DNA from: Tupaia tana | Taxonomy: Eukaryota > Chordata > Mammalia > Scandentia > Tupaiidae | Reading direction: 5' to 3' | Length of the DNA: 64,000 nucleotides | Assembly (NCBI GenBank): GCA_026018925.1 | Contig: JAKSZU010000013.1 | Location: 75,443,791-75,507,790, forward strand | Shown here: one piece after another, positions 56,158 through 64,000 of the stretch | Position numbering within the stretch: the stretch's first letter is position 1 | Layout of the letters: every line of letters starts with the position of its first letter | Program-made: the position numbers and the translations under genes | The notes under the pieces: model-generated | What the model was told of the DNA's origin: nothing | Databases searched by the model: none | Seen by the model: only the letters and a program-made list of their open reading frames with translations

Positions 56158-58002
56158 GAACCACTCAAGTTAAATAAGTTATCATCTGAAACATTTCCAG
56201 TCATTTTCTGTTTCATTATTAATATACTTTCTTCACAATCTTGTTTGCTAAAATTATTTCATTTATTATTAATTTAATTATTCATTGTTTTACTCATTAT
56301 TTTACTTTCAGAGTGCAAACTCTTCTACTAGTCCTATAGTATGTAAATGCACTAGTCCTCCAGTGTAGTCTAAGAATATTTCAATTATGTGAACTCAGAT
56401 TACATTATGTCTCACTTTGTTGTTTTCCCTCTGTAGTAAACATCTCACTGAAAGATAAAAGTTTATCTCAAGAACAATGTAATATTTAGAACATAATTTA
56501 ATATGAGTCTAAAGGTTGATGGTATAGGTAATAGTATTTTGTTTATAAAAATTATTTTGACTTGCAACACTCACACAAACACACACACACATACATACAC
56601 ACCAAACACATAATTTTAAATATATGTAACCAACTTGCAAATACACAATTCTAAGTATGACAACAAAACAACACTTGAAGTAATACCATCAATGGAGGGT
56701 TCAAAGTATTTAACTGAATACAAAAGTGATACAATGTGTTTTAATTTGAGCTGTTTTGTTTTGAAAATAACTTTCTCATAGAAAAATTATGAAAATGACT
56801 AAAATAACCATAATTATTATGTAAGCATACATTTAAAAATATTTTGTAATTGATATTTTCAAAATCTTTCTTCTTCAATTTTTTAGATTTATAAGCAATC
56901 CTATCCCTTTTACTTTTTTCAAACACCCCACTAACCCTGGATTCAATATTACCTACTTAAAGTCTATGTCATTTAGAAGCTAGAATACTGGAATGATTAC
57001 AATTGGCACCTGTTCTTCAGAAGGTATTCATAGATTAGTTGTTTCACAGATGCTGTCAGGGTAGGCACAATTATTTTTTGAGATTGAACTAAAGACACCC
57101 TTATTACTATTTGTTCGTCATTTATGGACTCAAATGAGTTCTCACATAGGCATCAAATTAACATCTAAATTTATTTTCTAATTAAAAAATAATATGTACT
57201 CATAACATGTTTAACAAAAGCATGACACTCAATTGAAATATATATGTCAGAACATCTGATGCCAGAAATAAAGACAGCTAACTAGGCAGAAGAGATTTTA
57301 TAAACATCCTGTTTTTCTCCTTACTATGGGCAATTTGGAGAATCAAGAAACGGTTTTTAATCAGTGTTCTTCCAGGTGGGTATCTGCTTCTTACCCTCTT
57401 AAAATCACAGCATAGTAGTTTCTTCTCCAAATATTGTGCTCTCCACTTGTATTTAATATGAAAATCAAAGACTGTGCCAAAATATTTAAAATATAAATGC
57501 ATTTGGTTGAAATCTCTTAGCTTACTCAGGAACCGTGTATTCAATATAGGAGCCATTTAGGCACTGGGCTTCTTATTCCTCTAGATACTTTTTTGAAAAT
57601 TGACTGCTCACAAGTATATGATCCCTGGATTTAAAAGTTAAGTGAAGAGAGGTAAAAGTCATAGTAATAATTGTGGTACTTTAAGCAAATAAAGTATATG
57701 AAATTCTCTATATGAAGAACAAGACTTAAACTGATAATGAAGATGAAACTAGGCGACTAACTTCCACAATAGATACAGATTTTTAACTGTATGTTATGTT
57801 CCTTCCTTCACATTAAATAGGGTAACTTTTAGAACACATGGGGCATTACTTGGATAGTGATTTGGAAGTTTTAATTCTTTTTCTTAGTCTAAAATTATAT
57901 CTCATTTCTATAGCACATCCCTGACTATGTCACAAGAATGCCTTTCTCTTCACTATTTTCTTTATAGCTTTATTTTATTACTTATACAATTATGTTATAT
58001 AA
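56158..58002. other. no gene; (CA)n at about 56568-56605
   Basis: AT-rich. The 92-codon minus frame at 57556-57278 does not resemble a protein I know and has no splice or promoter context. A CA-rich tract is the only repeat. Confidence 0.45.
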
Positions 58003-58013
58003 AAATGATATAT

Positions 58014-58174
58014 CAGGACCAGCAGGTGGCATGGTGGTTAAGGCACTGGACATGCCCACATGGCTGACCATGGTTCGAGTCCTGGACCTGGTGGCTTGCT
58101 TTCTCACTCCCTCTTCCCCTCTTTATCTGTGTGTCTGTTTCTCTGGTCAAATTAAAATACATGAATAAATAAAT
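58014..58174 (+). mobile_element. short tRNA-derived SINE, type C, with TSD
   Basis: CAGGACCAGCAGGTGGCATGG head, B box GGTTCGAGTCC near 58071, CTTGCTTTCTCACTCCC, short CT stretch, GGTCAAATTAAAATAC and an AAAT tail. 11-bp TSD AAATGATATAT at 58003-58013 and 58175-58185. A complete type C element of about 160 bp, so the short form is real and not a truncated type A. Confidence 0.9.
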
Positions 58175-58185
58175 AAATGATATAT

Positions 58186-58597
58186 TGTGTTATGTCTGTC
58201 AGTTAACACCCTAGTAACTGATAAATTATAGCAAGTTGAGGATTTCTTATCACTTGTTTCGAATCTTTAAATGATAGCTGTTCTAAATGTACTACTATTG
58301 CTTCTTAATACTGAGCTTTCATCTATAATTTGGAACGTGAGCACTAAAGTTTTGGGTGTTCATATATTTAACATTATATTCTTTTGCCTCCTTTTAGTTT
58401 TACTATTTAAGTTCTGAGATGGTAAACCATATGCAAAGTGCCTTTAAAAAAAGTTCCTTAATCATTGCACTCATCTATTAAAGAAGTAAATTTATAAAGA
58501 CTTTCTTTTAGACAAGTAAACACTAATTAATTTTGAAAAAAAGTAACACGTATGTTCCTCCAAACACTTTCAAGCCTAAGAAGTAATTCTAATTTCA
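58186..58597. other. no recognisable feature
   Basis: AT-rich, nothing assignable. Confidence 0.5.
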
Positions 58598-58918
58598 GAG
58601 CTTTTGTATGGGCTATTGTCTCTGCCTCACTCTTTCCCCAGGTTTTTCAAATGGTTGATTTTTCTCATTATTATCACTTCAAAGTTCAGTTCAAATATTA
58701 TCATTTTAGATAGATTTTTCTTGAACATCCTATCTATAGGGCCATAATCATCCTATTTAATTTTATTTTTTATATGACTTGAAAATATCTTCAATTTTAA
58801 TATATTTATATATTTATGTGCCTGTCATCTGCTTCCCATTGTTAGAATGCAAAGCTCCTTGAGAGCATTGTCCTTGATTTTTAATTGATTTTTTCTGTCT
58901 AATAAACATGAATAAACA
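58598..58918 (+). mobile_element. L2 LINE 3' region
   Basis: Order as in L2: TGTCTCTGCCTCACTCTTTCC (split 58617-58637), AAAGTTCAGTTCAAATATTATC at 58681, CTTGAACATCCTATCTATAG, GAATGCAAAGCTCCTTGAGAG at 58847 and GTCTAATAAACATGAATAAA at 58896. Ancient, about 320 bp. Confidence 0.75.
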
Positions 58919-59126
58919 GTGTCATAATTAGTTTTATACCCAAAAAAGTCTTCATGACACTAAATTTTGACTTTCGGCTTTCCTCTGCACTTGCTCTTAA
59001 GATGATAAATTTAAGGAAGAAAGAGTAGCCCACTAGGTTTAGATCTTCTGCTAACTTACTATTTCTTAGGGGTCAATTTCATGAGTTTTACCAATTTTAT
59101 GTCAAGATAAAAATTGAGTTTACTTT

Positions 59127-59310
59127 GGGGGCAAGCAGGTCGCATGGTGGTTAAAGGTGCTGGGTGCCCACAAAGCCAATTGCAGTTTGAGTCCTGGGTC
59201 CGCCAGCTTGCTTTCTCACTTTCCCCTTCTCTCTCTCTCTTTGTCTGTGGTCAAATGAAAAACAATGATAATAAAAGGAATTAAATAAATAAATAATTCT
59301 TTAAAATAAA
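59127..59310 (+). mobile_element. short tRNA-derived SINE, type C
   Basis: GGGGGCAAGCAGGTCGCATGG head, GTTTGAGTCCTGGGTCC, GCTTGCTTTCTCACTTTCC, CT stretch, TGGTCAAATGAAAAACAATG and an AAAT-type tail. 12-bp TSD with one mismatch (TGAG(T/C)TTACTTT) at 59115-59126 and 59311-59322. Confidence 0.85.
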
Positions 59311-59322
59311 TGAGCTTACTTT

Positions 59323-59647
59323 TGTGTAAATGAAAAAGATTTCTACAAAATATTATGATTTAGATCTTATTATTTTGTGTATTAGAACTTATATAAGTGC
59401 TATAGGCATTTTAAATCCAAACAGGTTCATATGCTAACTTAAATATTTCTATAATTTTTTAAATTTAAAGAACATCTGTAATTTTAGGACTTTACATATT
59501 TTTTACCATCACAAAGTAGGAACAAGTGAGTCTGTGTCCTAAGGAAACTTTGACAAGATATTTATTCAAAATACTTACACAATGATTATCTACTGTCTAT
59601 GGAGGAAAAAAATGAATATTAAAATAATATTAAAAATTTAACATTAG
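59323..59647. other. no recognisable feature
   Basis: AT-rich, nothing assignable. Confidence 0.5.
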
Positions 59648-59887
59648 AGGGACCGACAGATGGCATAAAGTTATATTGCTGGACTTACACATAGTCAAAC
59701 ACAGTGCAAGTTCTGAATCCGGTGGCTTAAAATGCACACTAGGTACATGTGCATGTGTGCATGCCCAAAATCCTGAGAGGAGAATGGAGGAGAAGGGATT
59801 GTGGTGTGGCTATTCCCACTGGTGGCTGATTTTTCACTTTCTGTCTCTCTGTCTCCCTCTGTTTCTCTAGTAAAAAAAAAAAAAAAT
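59648..59887 (+). mobile_element. SINE type A, 3' end shortened
   Basis: AGGGACCGACAGATGGCATAAAG head, GTGCAAGTTCTGAATCC, GGAGAATGGAGGAGAAGGG, CT stretch, TTTCTCTAGT then A. The usual CCTATAGCAAAAACC end is missing. Confidence 0.85.
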
Positions 59888-59984
59888 GTTAGAAGTTGTC
59901 CATGAAAAAAATCTTTTGTAATATACAATATAGTAAGAAATCACTCCTTATAGAGATGGACTGAGAATTTACTGATACTTACAT

Positions 59985-60200
59985 TTAAAAAGAAATTTAT
60001 TTCATGACAGCGAGAGACATACAGAGAGGGAGAGAGAGAGAGCATTCACATAGCAATACCAACCACCTCTCCTCTTAGCCTTCCTAGCCATCCAGGATCA
60101 TGAGCATATATGTCTAGTATGGACAGGTTGATTGGGGAACTGAACCTGTGATTTTCCACATGGCTCTGACTTTGCCACTGTGCCACCATTCTGGTTCAAT
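59985..60200 (-). mobile_element. SINE, old and diverged
   Basis: GA-rich stretch at 60010-60045, ACCACCTCTCCTC body, GATCATGAGCATATATG, CTGAACCTGTGATTTTCCACATGG and a head ending CCACCATTCTGGTT. Confidence 0.6.
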
Positions 60201-60570
60201 CTTCCTCTTCTCATTTCATAATTCATAATCAGTATGCATATGACTGAGGTTACAATCCTTAAAGGAAAACCTCATATTTACCATTTATTTTTACCTTGAA
60301 TTAAGAAACACTTCAATAACTCTCTTTGAGGTCTTTCAAAATTCTAGCTGAAAGATACATTCACAAAAGTTTTATACACTGACTTTACTTCTAGTTATAT
60401 TAATCTGTTACATATTTTTATTTTCCTCTTTGCCATGAAGACCCTTATTATATGTTTTAGGACTAGAATGGCATCATTTTATTTTATTAATAGCACTGCC
60501 ATCTTCACATAAGCTATTATTATCAATGTGAAAACACGGTATGTTCCTTTATTCTAAATTCTCTAATACG
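60201..60570. other. no recognisable feature
   Basis: AT-rich, nothing assignable. Confidence 0.5.
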
Positions 60571-60842
60571 TTTTTTTTTTTTTTTTTTTTGAGGTTTTTG
60601 TTATAGGGTGCATGCGCTTGCCAAAAAGACAGAGACAGAGACAGAAAGCGAGAAATCACCCCCCCCTCCAGGGGGGATGGCCATGCCACAATCCCTTCTC
60701 CTCTATTCTCCTCTCAGGATCTTGGGCACACATGCACACATTCCCAGCATCAAAGTTTAAGCCACTCACCCAATCCCGGACTCAAACCACGGTCAACTAC
60801 ATGGGAGTCCAGCGACATAGCCATTACGCCAACTGCTGGTCC
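60571..60842 (-). mobile_element. tRNA-derived SINE, type A
   Basis: T run, GAGGTTTTTGTTATAGGGTGC, GA stretch, CCTCCAGGGGGGATGGCC and a head ending CCAACTGCTGGTCCCC. I found no clear TSD. Confidence 0.92.
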
Positions 60843-60854
60843 CCAATAATTATT

Positions 60855-61020
60855 ATTTTAGAGTTATTTATTTATTTTGTTATTATTATTATTATTATTT
60901 TATTTGAACATAAAGAGTCAGAGTGACAGGTAAAGTGAGAAATCAAACGCCAGGTGTGGGATCTGAACCATAGTTAGCCATGTGGGTGTACCTTAACCAC
61001 CATGCCACCAGCCAGTCCCT
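60855..61020 (-). mobile_element. short tRNA-derived SINE, type C
   Basis: TTAT/ATT repeats (60862-60900) as tail, short GA stretch, AACGCCAGGTGTGGGATC, GAACCATAGTTAGCCATGTGG and a head ending CCACCAGCCAGTCCC. It lies just after a type A copy in the same orientation. Confidence 0.8.
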
Positions 61021-61805
61021 TTTATCTGTACTATAGATCTCAACTTTGTTCTGAATGAACTTGATCCATTAAATTACCTCTATTATCATAACATAAATGG
61101 TCTCATTTGGAAAATACTGATTTTATGAATACTTTTTTCTTAATGGTATATTGTATATAAGAAAAAAATCTATTTGGAATTTTGGAATAACTCCATTGTA
61201 TACTTGTTTTTCTAATCTTTGTCCTTACTAAATACTAAAATGTGTTTGTTAAATATTATTTTAGCAAAGGACTTTTTTTTCTTTCAGTCAGTTGTGGCAT
61301 ATCTTCCTTGGCTTAATTTAGATACTGCATGTCCACTTACGTCTAGAAAAAGTTGGCAAAACCGAATGGGATGATTGCTCATTGGCATCCACAGCATTCC
61401 TCACTGACATTCATTTAGAGAGTATCTCCTTTTAGAAAAATGAAGATATTTAGTGCAATCACATTGTGTTTGTCAATGGGCAGGTCCCTAGATAAGTTAT
61501 TTGAACATTGAAATACTGATTGCCTTTTCTTTAAGTAGTAAACAGGTAATTGCAACAGTTTTCCTGTTTTAAAAGTTGAAGTCCAAAACCCCACTCCTAG
61601 GTGGTTAGTGATATTTGGTTAGAATGAAATGAGACAAATGGGAGTCAATAATCTGAAGAAAAGATAAAGGAGTTCCATAAAGTAAACATTTCAGAGGATT
61701 AAAATTTTTAGACACAAGGTGAACTTGGATTTCTGACCTTAAAGCTTTGTATTGCCATCTTACTTGCACAGTATCTCCAGTTGATACTTGGAGTCTTTCT
61801 TTAAG
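61021..61805. other. no recognisable feature
   Basis: AT-rich, nothing assignable. Confidence 0.5.
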
Positions 61806-62056
61806 AGTTTTTTTGCCCTAGGGCATGTGCTCTTACTAGGGAGAAAGAGACAGAACCAGTGAGAGAGAAAGTAAGAAATCATCCCCTGGCGAGATGGCCA
61901 TGCCACATTCACTTCTCCTCCATTCTCCTCCTGGGATCTTGGGCATGCAAACACACACACCTGGCATGACTTTCAATCCACCATGTCTATAACTCTAACC
62001 ATGGTAGGACATATGGAAGTTCAGTGACATAACCACTACATCACCTGCTGGCCCCA
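61806..62056 (-). mobile_element. SINE type A-like, diverged
   Basis: GAGTTTTTTTGCCCTAGGGC tail side, GA stretch, CCCCTGGCGAGATGGCC, CTCCTGGGATCTTGGGCATG and a head ending CACCTGCTGGCCCC. Confidence 0.85.
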
Positions 62057-62534
62057 CTTGATGTAGTCTTTTTGGCACAGAAAATTGTTTGCCTAAGTCT
62101 CCCTTACCAAGTGAAAAAAATAACACATATTATTAATATTGAATGATATTTTAATTTTAAAATACGTAACAGCTAAATGTTTTATCTACTGAATTGCCAC
62201 TAATTAGTTAAGGTCTAAGAGGAAATATTTTACATTTTGTGATTTACTTCCCTGTATATTACTGAGCATTAATTAGGTCAGAACATTGTTTAGTATCTGA
62301 CCTGGAAATAAAAAAAATCTGCCCTCCTCCGTCATTCTACACTTTTGAGTGACCTAAACCTAAAAGGATACCCATTTAGAACACTTTTGCTAGGGTGAAA
62401 TGGGCAGTGTGTATCTAATTTTTAAAATGACTATAATTCCAAATATGAATTTGTTTGTTACTTTTGAATAAATACTTTTGAATATAGCACATTAAATTTA
62501 AAAAAACTATCAAGGTTCTATTTTTAATTATTTT
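62057..62534. other. no recognisable feature
   Basis: AT-rich, nothing assignable. Confidence 0.5.
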
Positions 62535-63143
62535 TAGTAGTCTCCATATTGTTTTCTGTAACAGGTTCACTATTTTATTTTCCCATCAACAGTGTATAAA
62601 GGCTCCAATTTTTCCACATCCATGTCAACACTTCTTTTTTGCTTGTTTGTTTGTTTTTAATAATAACAACCAATCATCCTAACAGTCATGAAGTGACATC
62701 TCATCATCGCTTTTTCTTGCATTTCTCTGATGGTTAGTGATGTTAAGCATATTTTCACATGCCTTTTGGCAATGTGTATGTCTTTGGAGAAATCATTATT
62801 AAAGAACTTTGTTCATTTTTACATTAAGTTATTTGGTTCTGTTGCTATTGAGCAAGCAGATGACCCACTTCTGGGTATTTATCCAAAATAACTGAAATCA
62901 GAACCTAGAAAATAGATCCGCACTCTCACATTCATTGCAGCATTATTCACAATAGCCAAGATGTGAAAATAACCTAAACTTCCATCAGCAGATGAGTGGA
63001 TACTTAAATGTGATACATAAATACAATGGAATTTTATTCAACCGTTTAAAAAAAAAATCCTGCCATTTATGGCAGCATGTATGAACCTTGAAGACATTAT
63101 GTTCAATAAACTAAACCAGTCACAATAGTGTAAAATCCACGAT
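62535..63143 (+). mobile_element. L1 ORF2 3' part with 5' inversion (twin priming)
   Basis: Left part (62535 to about 62854) is L1 ORF2 on the minus strand: TCCATATTGTTTTCTG, CCATCAACAGTGTATAAA, TTTCTCTGATGGTTAGTGATG. The right part (about 62856-63143) is ORF2 on the plus strand: CTTCTGGGTATTTATCC, GCAGCATTATTCACAATAGC, CCTTGAAGACATTATG. The two parts are neighbours in normal L1, so this is one insertion with its 5' end flipped. The ORF2 end, 3' UTR and A tail are missing; a SINE follows at 63147. Confidence 0.85.
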
Positions 63144-63146
63144 CCT

Positions 63147-63398
63147 GGGGCCAGCAGATGACACAATGGTTATATCACTGGACTCCCATTTAAGAGAGAA
63201 GTAGAGAAAGGGAAAGTGAGAACTCACTCACCAGAGGGCATATTCACGCCACAATCTCTGCATTCTCTGGGGATTTTGGACACACATGCACATATACCCC
63301 GAGTGATTTACAAGCCAATGTGTCTGGGACCTGAATCACCCAGTCGACCAGGGAGAAGTCCAGTACCTTAACCACCACACCACACCACCTGCTGACCT
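63147..63398. mobile_element. fold-back SINE: plus-strand head joined to minus-strand copy
   Basis: 63147-63190 is a SINE head on the plus strand (GGGGCCAGCAGATGACACAATGG ... GGACTCCCAT). From about 63193 the sequence is a SINE on the minus strand: GA stretch, ATTCACGCCACAATC, TTTGGACACACATGCAC, and a head ending CCACCTGCTGACC. The two heads face outward and could pair. Confidence 0.75.
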
Positions 63399-63586
63399 AT
63401 ATACTTATTTATTTTAGGACAGAAGGTTTCATGTTAAGAATTCTTACTCTCCCCAAAATTGTTTCCTTTCTGAATCATTATTTTCCAAAGCTTTTTTTAC
63501 AAGCTACATTATTGATTTAACAAGCTATTTTATTTTATTTAAATGTTCAATTTGTGCCAATGTACTTGTTGGGATTTCTTTTTTCA
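63399..63586. other. AT-rich, no feature
   Basis: Nothing assignable. Confidence 0.5.
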
Positions 63587-63740
63587 TATTTATTTATTTA
63601 GTTTAAGTGACAAAATTCTATGTGCTTATCATTTATAACGTGACATTTTGAAGTAAGTATGAACTGTGGACTTTTAAGTCTAACTAATTAACATATGAAT
63701 TACCTCACATAGTTGTCATTAGAGTTGGATTCCATAAATC
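63587..63740 (-). mobile_element. L1 3' UTR fragment, old
   Basis: In plus orientation: TTATTTAGTTTAAGTGACAAAA, CTAACTAATTAACATATGAATT and ACCTCACATAGTTGTCATT at 63703. This is the order of the antisense L1 3' UTR also seen at 17293-17440. Confidence 0.7.
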
Positions 63741-64000
63741 ATGAAGGATTTCTTGAACTTTCCTGCCTGAATCATAGAATAAGTCACCTTCTGAGGAGCT
63801 TTTCTCACTCTGAAAGGAAAATATTCAGTATTTAGAAGATCAGAAAGCATTGTAATTCCTAAAACATAAGAGTTATCCTGTCACCAGTTAGGTGGAAAGT
63901 AAAATCAGATATACAAACAAGCGGAAGTATAGGGAAGAAATGCTGTTACTATCTTATAGTATTAGATAAGCACATTGGACAAACTGGTGTAAAGTCAGTT
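63741..64000. other. no recognisable feature
   Basis: Nothing assignable up to the window edge. Confidence 0.5.

Noticed and set aside
57278-57556. 92-codon minus-strand frame with ordinary amino-acid composition
   Set aside because: No family resemblance, no flanking splice signals that I can defend, AT-rich codon use like the surroundings.

Overview
This is mammalian nuclear DNA: AT-rich and packed with interspersed retrotransposons. I see no host protein-coding exon, no RNA gene other than SINE-embedded Pol III promoters, and nothing prokaryotic or organellar. All open frames I inspected are either parts of decayed L1 elements or chance frames across A/T and CT tracts. The window looks intergenic or deep-intronic.

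Organism: old placental-wide repeats are present (MIR, L2, MaLR/MLT1-like LTRs, a MER2-like DNA transposon, mammalian L1 3' ends). The youngest layer is a set of tRNA-derived SINEs that I do not recognise as a primate Alu, rodent B2/ID, carnivore, bat or ungulate family. One short element at 17590-17700 resembles a 7SL RNA-derived monomer; if real, it points to Euarchontoglires (primates, colugos, tree shrews, rodents, lagomorphs). No dimeric Alu is present. A colugo or another non-anthropoid member of that clade would fit, but this is inference and not an identification.

Layout: three tRNA-derived SINE types recur. Type A (about 260 bp) has a tRNA-like head, a GC-rich middle, a CT-rich stretch and an A tail. 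Type B (about 250 bp) has a different body. Type C (about 130-180 bp) is a tRNA head plus a short CT tail ending in AAAT repeats. More than 35 copies lie on both strands, many with intact target-site duplications (TSDs) of 8-19 bp. L1 remnants include: 3' ends of a recent lineage (1-336, 2408-2575, 4020-4492, 24809-25210, 25893-26020, 29858-29967, 45720-46146, 49037-49490); a minus-strand full-span L1 at 50199-56144 with a 13-bp TSD and dead ORF1/ORF2; older plus-strand L1 bodies at 18755-21745 and 44085-46905; and a twin-primed (inverted) L1 at 62535-63143. A class II-like endogenous retrovirus solo LTR lies at 26046-26674 with a perfect 6-bp TSD. Between the repeats are long AT-rich stretches in which I see nothing assignable.

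How it fits together: the A-tailed SINEs and the L1s share A tails and TSDs, as expected if L1 machinery moved the SINEs, and several SINEs sit inside L1 bodies. The unusual points are two fold-back SINE structures (40598-40768 and 63147-63398), a SINE that replaces about 0.7 kb of L1 ORF2, an abrupt SINE-to-L1 junction, a local 0.24-kb duplication and an unassigned GC-richer block at 30601-31130. I did not find a novel functional system.
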